Made by a program: the position numbers and the translations under genes. Positions 43,374-51,297 of a stretch of 54,274 nucleotides of DNA are shown one piece after another (positions within the stretch are counted from its first letter, which is position 1; every line of letters begins with the position of its first letter). The stretch covers positions 1-54,274 of the forward strand of contig NZ_BAGD01000275.1 of the NCBI RefSeq assembly GCF_000308635.1. The letters run 5' to 3'. The stretch comes from Nocardia otitidiscaviarum NBRC 14405 (GTDB lineage: Bacteria; Actinomycetota; Actinomycetes; Mycobacteriales; Mycobacteriaceae). The notes beneath the pieces were generated by a model that had not been told where the DNA came from, did no database searches, and saw only the letters and a program-made list of their open reading frames with translations.

Positions 43374-44216
43374 ATGGACAACGCTTTCGCTCGTGAGATG
43401 TGGCGGGCGCTCGAACCGCTGCACGCCGTGACCTACTTCGCCGCCGAATGCATCGCCGATCGCAAAACCCTTGGGCTGCGTGGGTACTGGATGGGTTACT
43501 TCGGTTCCCGCGCGGCCCCGTTCGGCGCCGTCCGGCCCGGGGTGGTGGAGGCCACCTTCTACAACTTCCACCCGCGCATGGTGCGGCGGGCGATCCCGGA
43601 CGCCTGGGACTACGCCGACCCCGAGACCATCCTCGCGGACCGGGCCCGTTCGGCCGCCGCGGCGCTGACCCGGGTGACGCCGGATATCGAGGAGCTGGCC
43701 GAGCGGGTGCTGCCCGGTCTGCGGGCCGCGGTGGCCGCTGCGCCGCCCGGCGGCCGCTCACTGTTCGCCGCCAATCGCGATGTGCCCGAACCGGAATCCC
43801 CGGTCGCGGCGCTGTGGCAGGCGGCGACGGCGTTGCGCGAACATCGCGGGGACGGTCACGTCGCCTGCCTGCTCGCCGAGGGCATCGACGGCTGCGAGGC
43901 GCACGTGCTGTTCTCCGCCGACACCGGTACGCCCGAGCAGATCTGGCTCGACAACCGCGGCTGGAGCCGGGACGACTGGGATGCGGCGGCCGACCGGCTG
44001 CGGGCACGCGGACTGCTTGCGGGACAGGAGCTCTCCGATGCGGGCCGCGCGCTGCGCGCCCAAGTCGAGACCCGCACCGACGCCCTGGCCGCCGACGCCT
44101 ATCGGGATCTCCCCGACGCCGAGGACATGCTGAAGCTGATCACGCCCGCGGCCCGGTTGGTCTCCCGCAGCGGCGCGGTGCCGTTCCCGAACCCCATGGG
44201 CGCGCATCCGCTCTGA
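43374..44216 (+). CDS. SCO6745-family protein
   Basis: 280 aa, all-helical, resembling the actinobacterial SCO6745 family by 'FFAAECIADRKTLGLRGYWMGYFGSRAAPFG'-type order of motifs (start 'AREMWRALEPLHAVTYF', then 'YWMGYFGSRAAPFG', then 'VVEATFYNFHP'). A C-terminal winged-helix-like part ('DRLRARGLLAGQELSDAGR') suggests DNA binding or a derived fold. Function unknown. ATG 43374 is preferred because the inverted repeat lies upstream of it. Confidence 0.78.
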   Translation: MDNAFAREMWRALEPLHAVTYFAAECIADRKTLGLRGYWMGYFGSRAAPFGAVRPGVVEATFYNFHPRMVRRAIPDAWDYADPETILADRARSAAAALTRVTPDIEELAERVLPGLRAAVAAAPPGGRSLFAANRDVPEPESPVAALWQAATALREHRGDGHVACLLAEGIDGCEAHVLFSADTGTPEQIWLDNRGWSRDDWDAAADRLRARGLLAGQELSDAGRALRAQVETRTDALAADAYRDLPDAEDMLKLITPAARLVSRSGAVPFPNPMGAHPL

Positions 44217-44261
44217 GCGGTCGAGGCCGCGACAGGGTCGGCCGAACAGCCGCCGACGGTT

Positions 44262-45659
44262 CTAGCTGAACAGCCCGCCCAGTGCGCCGCCGCTCTGTCC
44301 GGCGTCCTGACCGCCGCCCGTGCCGCCGATGAGGCCGCCGGGCGGCAGTTCGGACGGCTGCACGATGACGAAGCCGCGGCCGGAGAACGACAGCGTCATC
44401 CCCTCGCCGGTGCTACGGCCGATGAGGCGGCCCAGGCCGAAGGAGTCGTTGCGCTTGACACCGGTCTGGAGACTGGAGGACCAGGCCACGGCGGCCTGCG
44501 GGTCGGCGTAGGTCGGCTGGTCGACCTGGAGCACGACAGGGGTGCCCTCGGTGGTGATGGCGATGCGCCCGCGACCGGTGAAGACGCAGTTGAAGAATCC
44601 GGCATTGCTGGCGTAGCCCGCCGCGCCCTGCACCCGCTTGATGTTGTAGGACAGCGTCGGGTCGAAGGCGAGCACATTGGCCCCGTTGATGGTCAGGCCG
44701 TCGCTGCCGTCCAGGTCGATGATGTGCACTTCGGCGGCGGCATTGGCGAGGAACAGATCACCGCGCCCGGACACCTTCATGAGCGGTACGCCCTCACCGG
44801 TGAGCCGCTGTTGGATGGCGCGTCCGATGCCACCGGAGCCCAGTGCCTGGAATCGCAGCTCCCCCTGATAGGCGACCATGGATCCGGACCGCGCCAGCAC
44901 TTCGCCGTCGAGTCCGACCTTGATCATCTTGCTGCCCTGCTTCTGAATGCCGAGACCGTTGGCCTCGGCGAAACTGGGGCTGAACAGATCGCTCTGCATG
45001 GGCTGGGCTCCTCGGTGCGGTGCCGGCGTGGGGGACTGGTGGGCGGGTGCGTACCCGGGGCTCGGCGGGACGGGCGGCGGTGGCGGTGGCGGCGGACGGT
45101 GCTGCGCGGGAGCGGGATTCGGCGCGGGGGCGGGATTCGGCGCGGGCGGCGGCGTATCCGGCTCGTCGTCGATGTTCACCCCGAAGGCGGTGGCTATTCC
45201 GGCCAGGCCGTTGTCGTAGCCCTGCCCGACCGCGCGCACCTTCCACCCATCACCGCGCCGGTAGATCTCCACGCACACCACGGCGGTCTCGGTGGACAGT
45301 CCGCCGACGGGGAAGGTCAATGCCCCCGTGTGCGATTGGATGGTGGCGGTCAGCGCTCCCGCACCGCCGAAGCTCGCCGGTCCGCGCCCGTCCAGGCTGG
45401 CGGTGACGACGACGGTGTCGACATCGGGCGGCAGCATGCCGGTGTGCACGTCCACCATGTCGCCGCGGCCCTGCCCGTGGCGGTAGGTGACGCCCGGCCC
45501 GGCCGGTTGGTTGAAGAAGATGAAGTCGCCGTCGGATCGCACCCGCCCGTCGGTCCCCAGCAGCAGGGCCGAGACGTCGACCGGCGCGTGGCAGGCCACC
45601 GTGACGGTCATGCGGTCGCCGGGTGCGGGGCGGTTCTCGCCGCGAGCGAGTGTGGTCAT
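44262..45659 (-). CDS. TerD-AIM24 fusion protein
   Basis: 465 aa in three parts. Residues 1-170 are a TerD-like domain ('SDGDFIFFNQPAGPG', 'TAVVCVEIYRRGDGWKVRA'), the calcium-binding fold of tellurium-resistance proteins. Residues about 175-225 are a Pro/Ala-rich linker with an eight-Pro run. Residues about 230-455 are an AIM24 domain ('GLGIQKQGSKMIKVGLDGEVLARSG' region, 'LFLANAAAEVHIIDLDG'). A Gly-rich tail with GGLFS closes it. There is no signal peptide. AIM24 with TerD suggests a membrane or stress-linked role; function is otherwise unknown. ATG 45659. Confidence 0.85.
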   Translation of the reverse strand: MTTLARGENRPAPGDRMTVTVACHAPVDVSALLLGTDGRVRSDGDFIFFNQPAGPGVTYRHGQGRGDMVDVHTGMLPPDVDTVVVTASLDGRGPASFGGAGALTATIQSHTGALTFPVGGLSTETAVVCVEIYRRGDGWKVRAVGQGYDNGLAGIATAFGVNIDDEPDTPPPAPNPAPAPNPAPAQHRPPPPPPPPVPPSPGYAPAHQSPTPAPHRGAQPMQSDLFSPSFAEANGLGIQKQGSKMIKVGLDGEVLARSGSMVAYQGELRFQALGSGGIGRAIQQRLTGEGVPLMKVSGRGDLFLANAAAEVHIIDLDGSDGLTINGANVLAFDPTLSYNIKRVQGAAGYASNAGFFNCVFTGRGRIAITTEGTPVVLQVDQPTYADPQAAVAWSSSLQTGVKRNDSFGLGRLIGRSTGEGMTLSFSGRGFVIVQPSELPPGGLIGGTGGGQDAGQSGGALGGLFS

Positions 45660-45782
45660 CGCGGGCCGCCTCGAAGGTCCTGCATGGCATTCACGGTTTC
45701 CAGTCTGTCGTGACCGCGCGTGCCGCGCCAGCAAGGTCGACTGGGCGGGCGTGCCGTGGGACCGGGCCTGCTCCCGCCAGAG

Positions 45783-45811
45783 TAGACGTAACCGATAATA
45801 ACACCTATTAT
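45783..45811 (+). promoter_or_regulatory. candidate promoter with inverted repeat before the monooxygenase
   Basis: TAGACG (45783-45788), 17 bp, TATTAT (45806-45811) fits a sigma70-type promoter. The -10 is also the right arm of a perfect inverted repeat ATAATA-acacc-TATTAT (45795-45811), so a repressor bound there would block RNA polymerase. The start codon is 57 bp on. Confidence 0.5.
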
Positions 45812-45867
45812 GCGGTGAGGCTCCGACGACGGTGTACGGGGCGCGACCAGACGAAGCGAGTACCTCA

Positions 45868-47370
45868 ATGACGCGGCATGTCGACGTACTGATCATCGGC
45901 GCGGGCCTGTCCGGAATCGGCATGGCCTGCCACCTCGGCAAGGAGGGGACCGGGCGCAGCTATCTGATCCTGGAGCGCCGCACCGCCATCGGCGGCACCT
46001 GGGATCTGTTCCGCTACCCGGGCATTCGCTCCGATTCGGATATGTACACCTTCGGCTACGGCTTCCGCCCGTGGATCGGCACCAAGGTGCTCGCCGACGG
46101 CCCGCACATCCGGCAGTACATCGAGGACACCGCCGCCGAATACGGCGTCACCGACCGTATCCGCTTCGGCCGCCGCGTGGTCGAGGCCAGCTGGGACAGT
46201 GCGGCCGAGCTGTGGACGGTGCGGGCGCACGACGAGCGCACCGGTGAGACCGAGATCTACACCAGCAACTTCCTGATCGGCTGCACCGGCTACTACGACT
46301 ACGACAACGGCTACCGGCCGACCTTCCCCGGTGAGGAGCGGTTCCAGGGGCCGATCGTGCATCCGCAGCACTGGCCCGAGGATCTGGACTACGCCGGCAA
46401 GCGGGTGGTGGTCATCGGCAGCGGCGCGACCGCCATCACCCTCATTCCGTCCATGAGCGACACCGCCGGGCATGTGACCATGCTGCAGCGTTCGCCCACC
46501 TATATCGCCGCCCTGCCCGCCGACGATCCGGTCGCCGTCGGCATGAAGCTGGCGAAGGTGCCCGCCAAGCTCGCCTACAAGGTGGGTCGCGCCCGCAATA
46601 TCGCCCTGCAGCGGGCCAGCTATCAGCTCTCGCGCACCAATCCGGCGCTCTCGCGCAAGCTCATGCTGGCGGCCGTGCGCGCCCAGGTCGGCCCCGGCAT
46701 CGATATGCGCCACTTCACGCCCAGCTACGACCCGTGGGATCAGCGGCTGTGCGTGGTGCCGAATGGTGATCTGTTCCGGGTGCTGCGCAGCGGTAAGGCG
46801 TCCATCGTCACCGATCGCATCGCGACCTTCACCGAAACCGGTATCCAATTGGAGTCCGGGGACGAGATTCCCGCCGATATCGTCATCAGCGCCACCGGCC
46901 TGACCGTGCAGATGCTCGGCGGCGCGAGCCTGGTGGTGGACGGCGAAACCCTCGCCACCCGCGACCTGGTCGCCTACAAGGGCGCACTGCTGGGCAACGT
47001 GCCCAATGCCATGGTGGTGCTCGGCTACACCAACGCCTCCTGGACCCTCAAGGCCGATCTCGCCGCCGAGTACTTCTGCCGCCTGCTGAACCATATGCGG
47101 GACAAGGGATTCACCAAGGTGGTCGCGGTACCGGAGGATGGCGACAAGTCGGAGGCGTCGCTCATGGGTGGTGCGCTCACCTCCGGCTACATCCAGCGCG
47201 GCGACGGCGTCATGCCCCGGCAGGGCACCCGCGGCCCCTGGCTGGTCATCAACAACTATTTCCGCGACCGCGCGCTGCTGCGCAAGGGCGCGCTGGAGGA
47301 CGGCGTGTTGCGTTTCACCCGCGGTGCCGCCCGCCGCGTACCGGTGGCCGCCGAATCCCGCTCCGCCTGA
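45868..47370 (+). CDS. EthA-like flavin-containing Baeyer-Villiger monooxygenase
   Basis: 500 aa FAD/NADPH enzyme. FAD motif 'IIGAGLSGIG' lies near residue 8 and NADPH motif 'VVVIGSGATAI' near residue 190. The Baeyer-Villiger fingerprint F-x-G-x-x-x-H-x-x-x-W-P reads 'FQGPIVHPQHWP'. 'GTWDLFRYPGIRSDSDMYT' and 'GYTNASWTLKADL' match my memory of mycobacterial EthA, the activator of ethionamide. Usual role: oxygen insertion into ketones or S-oxidation. Not next to an EthR gene. ATG 45868 is preferred. A strong terminator follows. Confidence 0.9.
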   Translation: MTRHVDVLIIGAGLSGIGMACHLGKEGTGRSYLILERRTAIGGTWDLFRYPGIRSDSDMYTFGYGFRPWIGTKVLADGPHIRQYIEDTAAEYGVTDRIRFGRRVVEASWDSAAELWTVRAHDERTGETEIYTSNFLIGCTGYYDYDNGYRPTFPGEERFQGPIVHPQHWPEDLDYAGKRVVVIGSGATAITLIPSMSDTAGHVTMLQRSPTYIAALPADDPVAVGMKLAKVPAKLAYKVGRARNIALQRASYQLSRTNPALSRKLMLAAVRAQVGPGIDMRHFTPSYDPWDQRLCVVPNGDLFRVLRSGKASIVTDRIATFTETGIQLESGDEIPADIVISATGLTVQMLGGASLVVDGETLATRDLVAYKGALLGNVPNAMVVLGYTNASWTLKADLAAEYFCRLLNHMRDKGFTKVVAVPEDGDKSEASLMGGALTSGYIQRGDGVMPRQGTRGPWLVINNYFRDRALLRKGALEDGVLRFTRGAARRVPVAAESRSA

Positions 47371-47384
47371 AGGCACTTCGAGTG

Positions 47385-47413
47385 ACGGCCGCCGGGTGAC
47401 ACCCGGCGGCCGT
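47385..47413. terminator. bidirectional hairpin terminator
   Basis: Perfect 12-bp stem ACGGCCGCCGGG / CCCGGCGGCCGT with loop tgaca, between the converging monooxygenase and MFS genes. The stem can serve both strands. The plus side is followed by TTTCGG. Confidence 0.85.
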
Positions 47414-47424
47414 TTCGGATTCGG

Positions 47425-48621
47425 TCATCGCTCGGCGGCGGCCAGGCGGGGGAACAGGGCCAGCGCCACCACCTGGATGGCCAGCACGGTACCCACCAGC
47501 GCCGCGATCGACACCTCGTACAGCAGGCCGGTGAGCGCGCCGCCCAGCGCCGCGGCCACCCCGCCGAGAGCGGCGTAGAGACCGTAGGCGGTGGCGCGGC
47601 GGTGCGGGGGAACCAGATCGGCGACCACGGCGCGCATGGTCGACTCCTGGATGCCGAGGGCCGCACCCCACAGCAGCGCCCCGAGCAGCATCCACCGCAG
47701 ATCGGCGGCGAAGGCGAATACCGTTGCCAGCGCGGCGAGTAGCGGCAGGGCGGTGAGCACCCGCGCGCCGACGCGGTCGTAGGTCCAGCCGGCGGCCAGC
47801 GCGGTGAGGGCGTCGACGACCATGGCGGCGGCGTACAGCACGGCGACGGCGGCCGTGGTCATGCCACCCGCGGTCACCAGGTGATACGAGAGCACGCCGA
47901 AGGTGGCGAAGCCGCTCAACGTGACGGCGGTGAAGGCCGAGTAGCGCCAGAACACGGCCGGAAGCCGTTCCCGCACAGCGGATGTCGATCGTGTCGCGGG
48001 CGGTTCGGACGGTACTTCGTAGCGTTCGGGGTGCGGGACGCGCAACTGCAGCCAGGCCAGCAGGGCGAGCGTGGCCACGGCGGGCACCGCGAGCACTCCG
48101 AAGGCGGTGCGGTAGTTCGTATCCGAGACGGCCAGCACGCCCGCCACCAGCAATGGCCCCGCGAGCGCGCCGATCTGGTCGAGCGCCTCGTGGACGGCGA
48201 AGCCGCGCCCGCGCCCCGCCGCGGCCGTCGCGTAGGAGAGCAGGGTGTCCTTGGCCGGACTGCGGACCGCCTTGCCGACCCGTTCGGTGACGACCAGTGC
48301 GCACGCGACCCAGAGCAATCCGGTGTATCCGAGCAGCGGGACCGACAGCACGCTGAGCGCGTACCCGGCGATGGTCCACGCCCAGAAGCGTTGCGTGCGG
48401 TCGGCGAGCGGGCCGGAGAACAGGCGCAGTGCCAGCGCCGCCGCCTCCCCGACGCCGGTGACGATGCCGATCAGTGCCGCCGACGCGCCGAGCGCGGCGA
48501 GGAACGGGCCGGTGACCGAGCGCGCGCCCTCGTACACCACATCGGCGCACAGGCTCACCGCGCCGAAGCCGAAGACGAATCGCCACGCACCGAGCGGGGG
48601 ACGAACGGTGGAATCGCGCAT
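47425..48621 (-). CDS. MFS transporter
   Basis: 398 aa, twelve predicted membrane helices, with the two MFS half-repeats separated by a loop around residues 200-220. MFS loop motifs are seen in 'FSGPLADRTQRFWAW' and 'LAAGWTYDRVGARVL'. Substrate unknown; a drug or metabolite exporter is likely. ATG 48621 has GGAGG 5 nt before it and is preferred to an in-frame ATG 33 nt further upstream. It is divergent from an SDR gene, with a 15-bp inverted repeat in between. Confidence 0.82.
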   Translation of the reverse strand: MRDSTVRPPLGAWRFVFGFGAVSLCADVVYEGARSVTGPFLAALGASAALIGIVTGVGEAAALALRLFSGPLADRTQRFWAWTIAGYALSVLSVPLLGYTGLLWVACALVVTERVGKAVRSPAKDTLLSYATAAAGRGRGFAVHEALDQIGALAGPLLVAGVLAVSDTNYRTAFGVLAVPAVATLALLAWLQLRVPHPERYEVPSEPPATRSTSAVRERLPAVFWRYSAFTAVTLSGFATFGVLSYHLVTAGGMTTAAVAVLYAAAMVVDALTALAAGWTYDRVGARVLTALPLLAALATVFAFAADLRWMLLGALLWGAALGIQESTMRAVVADLVPPHRRATAYGLYAALGGVAAALGGALTGLLYEVSIAALVGTVLAIQVVALALFPRLAAAER

Positions 48622-48704
48622 CAGGGCCTCCGCCTGTCGGTCTGCGCCGATCATGCCGCCGACGCACGGGTCGCGGTAGCCGTCGCGAGCAATGGAAAAG
48701 ATCT

Positions 48705-48719
48705 CTTGTTGATAACAAG
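48705..48719. promoter_or_regulatory. candidate operator between MFS and SDR genes
   Basis: Perfect inverted repeat CTTGTT-gat-AACAAG, 55 bp before the SDR start and in the divergent promoter region. No regulator gene is adjacent. Confidence 0.5.
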
Positions 48720-48774
48720 GAGCAATTCTGATACTCATGGTGGTCGTTCGGAACGCTCGGAAGGAACCGCGCCC

Positions 48775-49536
48775 ATGCAGATCAGCGACCAGGTCGCCCT
48801 CGTCACCGGAGCCGCTTCGGGGCTCGGCCTGGCCACCGCGCGGCGGGTGCTGGCCGAGGGCGGGCGAGTGGTGCTGTTCGATCTCGCGGACTCCGAGGGG
48901 GCGGCGGTGGCGCGGGAACTGGGTGACGGCGCGATCTTCGTGCCGGGGGATGTCACCGAGGAGGACGATGTGGCAGCCGCGCTGGACGCCGCCGCGGCGC
49001 TGGGTCCGCTGCGCATGGTGGTGAACTGCGCCGGAATCGGGCTGCCGGGACGAATCCTGACCGGGGACAGCGTGATTCCCGTGCACGCCTTCCAGGTGGT
49101 GATCGACGTGAATCTGGTCGGGACCTTCAATGTGCTGCGCCTCGGGGCGCAGCGGATGGCGCGCCTGGCGACTGTCGACGGTGAACGAGGGGTCATCGTC
49201 AACACCGCCTCGGTGGCCGCGTTCGACGGGCAGATCGGCCAGGCGGCGTACGCGGCCTCCAAGGCGGCGGTGGCCGGAATGACGCTGCCGCTTGCCCGCG
49301 ATCTGGGCGAGCGGCAGATTCGGGTGGTCACCGTCGCGCCGGGCATGTTCGATACGCCGCTGCTGGCCGCGCTGCCCGAGCAGGCGCGGGAATCCCTGGG
49401 GCAGCAGGTACCGCATCCGCGGCGGCTGGGTGATCCCGACGAATTCGCCGCACTGGTGGCGCATATCGTGAGCAACCCCATGCTCAATGGCGAAGTGATC
49501 CGGTTGGACGGCGGCATTCGCATGGCGGCCCGCTGA
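48775..49536 (+). CDS. SDR dehydrogenase, 3-hydroxyacyl-CoA dehydrogenase-like
   Basis: 253 aa classical SDR. NAD motif 'VTGAASGLGLATA' is near residues 10-22, 'NCAGIG' near residue 84, catalytic Ser in 'NTASVAAFDG', and Tyr-Lys in 'YAASKAAVAG'. The extra 'IGQAAYAASKAA' and 'PGMFDTPLLAALPEQARESLG' are typical of the HSD17B10-like group acting on 3-hydroxyacyl-CoA or 3-hydroxysteroids. ATG 48775 has AAGGAA upstream. Confidence 0.88.
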   Translation: MQISDQVALVTGAASGLGLATARRVLAEGGRVVLFDLADSEGAAVARELGDGAIFVPGDVTEEDDVAAALDAAAALGPLRMVVNCAGIGLPGRILTGDSVIPVHAFQVVIDVNLVGTFNVLRLGAQRMARLATVDGERGVIVNTASVAAFDGQIGQAAYAASKAAVAGMTLPLARDLGERQIRVVTVAPGMFDTPLLAALPEQARESLGQQVPHPRRLGDPDEFAALVAHIVSNPMLNGEVIRLDGGIRMAAR

Positions 49537-49613
49537 GCCGGCCGCCCCGCTGAGCTGGCCTCTCAGCGCCGTGCCAGCTCGCATCCAGCAAATTCTCAGT
49601 TCACTGCGGCACG

Positions 49614-50669
49614 GTGGGTCGCGTGCGCTTACCGAGACATCGAACCATGACAGCCCTGGCCGTGGCGGCGACCGCCGCACTCCTTCCGGTCGCGGCGGCG
49701 GGACCAGCCCTCGCGGTCGACGCACCCGCCGCGGTGTCCCCGGCGGGCACCTCGCCGGACGGGTCGCGGATCGTCTCGGTGCACACCGTCGACGACCGGC
49801 ACCTGACCCTCCGGGTGTACTCGGCGGCCATGGACAAGAACATCGAGGTCGATGTGCAGCGACCGGCCGACACCTCGGCCGCCGCGCCGACGCTCTACCT
49901 GCTCAACGGGGCGGGCGGCGGTGAGGACAGCGCCACCTGGAACAAGCAGACCGATGTACTGGACTTCCTGGCGGCCAAGGACGTCAATGTGGTGCAGCCG
50001 ATCGGCGGCGGGTTCAGCTACTACACCGATTGGCGCGCACCGGACCCCGCGCTGGGCGTCAACAAGTGGAAGACCTTCCTCACCGAGGAGCTGCCGCCGC
50101 TCGTCGACCGTGCGTTGCACACCACCGGGCGCAATGCCATCGCCGGACTGTCCATGGCGGGCACCTCGGTGCTGCAACTGCCCATCGCGGCGCCGGGGCT
50201 GTACGGATCGGTGGCCTCCTACAGCGGCTGCGCGCAGATCAGCGATCCCATCGGCTACAACTTCGTCAATACCGTGGTGGCGGCGGGCGGCGGCGATGCG
50301 AAGAACATGTATGGCCCGCAGGGTGATCCGATGTGGGCCGCGAACGATCCCTACGTGCACGCCGATCAGCTGCGCGGGGTGAATCTGTTCATCTCCAGCG
50401 GGACCGGAATGCCCGGCCGCTACGACACACTCGACGGGCAGTACGCCCTACCGGGGCCGGGCGGACTGGCCAATCAGGTCGTGGTCGGCGGCGGCCTCGA
50501 GGCCGCGACCGACTACTGCACGCGCAACCTGCAGACCAGGCTGAACGAGTTGGGCATCCCGGCCACCTACGACTTCACGCCGACCGGCACCCATTCGTGG
50601 GGGTACTGGCAGGACGCCCTGGAGAAGTCCTGGCCGGTGCTGGCGGCGGGACTGGGCCTGCCCGCCTGA
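49614..50669 (+). CDS. secreted esterase of the antigen 85 / mycolyltransferase-like family
   Basis: 351 aa exported alpha/beta hydrolase. A signal peptide runs to about residue 35 ('ATAALLPVAAAGPALA'). The nucleophile is Ser180 in 'GLSMAGTS', and 'PTGTHSWGYW' carries the catalytic His, as in Ag85-type proteins. In Nocardia-type bacteria such enzymes move mycolic acids between trehalose and the cell wall, but many are plain esterases. The GTG start at 49614 gives a basic n-region; an ATG 33 nt later is an alternative. It ends exactly at the stop of the converging TetR gene. Confidence 0.85.
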   Translation: MGRVRLPRHRTMTALAVAATAALLPVAAAGPALAVDAPAAVSPAGTSPDGSRIVSVHTVDDRHLTLRVYSAAMDKNIEVDVQRPADTSAAAPTLYLLNGAGGGEDSATWNKQTDVLDFLAAKDVNVVQPIGGGFSYYTDWRAPDPALGVNKWKTFLTEELPPLVDRALHTTGRNAIAGLSMAGTSVLQLPIAAPGLYGSVASYSGCAQISDPIGYNFVNTVVAAGGGDAKNMYGPQGDPMWAANDPYVHADQLRGVNLFISSGTGMPGRYDTLDGQYALPGPGGLANQVVVGGGLEAATDYCTRNLQTRLNELGIPATYDFTPTGTHSWGYWQDALEKSWPVLAAGLGLPA

Positions 50670-51251
50670 TCACGTCCGCAACAGCGCGAGCAGCGCTCGT
50701 CGCACCGCCGCCTCGGCCTCGTCCGCGGCGGCGCCTCGGCGTTCGATCAGGTGATGGTGGACGGGCCAGGCCGCGGCCGCTTCGATCAGGTCGAGCAGCT
50801 GTTCGTCGCGGGTTCCGTCGCGGGTGAGTTCGGGTTCGAACACCCGCGCCAGTCCGTCGCGAATGCGGGTGTCGGCCAAGCGCATTCGATCGTCCACGGC
50901 GGCGACGGTGGGGGAGAGCAGCAGGCCGAGCACTCGGGGTTTGCGCTGCAGTGCGAAAACGGCCGCGCTCTGCCGCACCACCGCCTCCACCCGCTCCGAC
51001 AGCGGCGCGCCCGGGTCCACCGTGGTGATGAGGGCCTCGACACGCTCGGACTGTTCGTCGGTCAGGGCGACGAGCAGATCCTCCCTGGTCGGGAAGTGCA
51101 CGAAGATGCTGCGTTCGGAGACGCCCGCGCGTTCGGCGAGCGCCTTGGTGGTCGGGGTGAACTCACCCCGCTGGGCCGATTCGAGCAGGGCCGCGATGAT
51201 CGCGGCCCGGGTCTGCTCCGGGTCGCGGCGGCGTCTGGCGCTGGTCGTCAC
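50670..51251 (-). CDS. TetR-family regulator
   Basis: 193 aa. HTH 'TTKALAERAGVSERSIFVHF' at about residues 33-52; the ligand domain follows. GTG 51251 gives the expected N-terminus. It is divergent from the alkylsulfatase gene with 46 bp between starts, and that space holds a perfect 8-3-8 palindrome, so autoregulation and control of the alkylsulfatase are likely. Confidence 0.87.
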   Translation of the reverse strand: MTTSARRRRDPEQTRAAIIAALLESAQRGEFTPTTKALAERAGVSERSIFVHFPTREDLLVALTDEQSERVEALITTVDPGAPLSERVEAVVRQSAAVFALQRKPRVLGLLLSPTVAAVDDRMRLADTRIRDGLARVFEPELTRDGTRDEQLLDLIEAAAAWPVHHHLIERRGAAADEAEAAVRRALLALLRT

Positions 51252-51262
51252 GGTGTGAGTAT

Positions 51263-51281
51263 ATTGCAGTCTCACTGCAAT
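51263..51281. promoter_or_regulatory. TetR operator before the alkylsulfatase
   Basis: Perfect inverted repeat ATTGCAGT-ctc-ACTGCAAT centred in the 46-bp space between the divergent TetR and alkylsulfatase starts. Ideal size and place for a TetR dimer. Confidence 0.75.
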
Positions 51282-51297
51282 AGCGAAGGGAGCAGTG

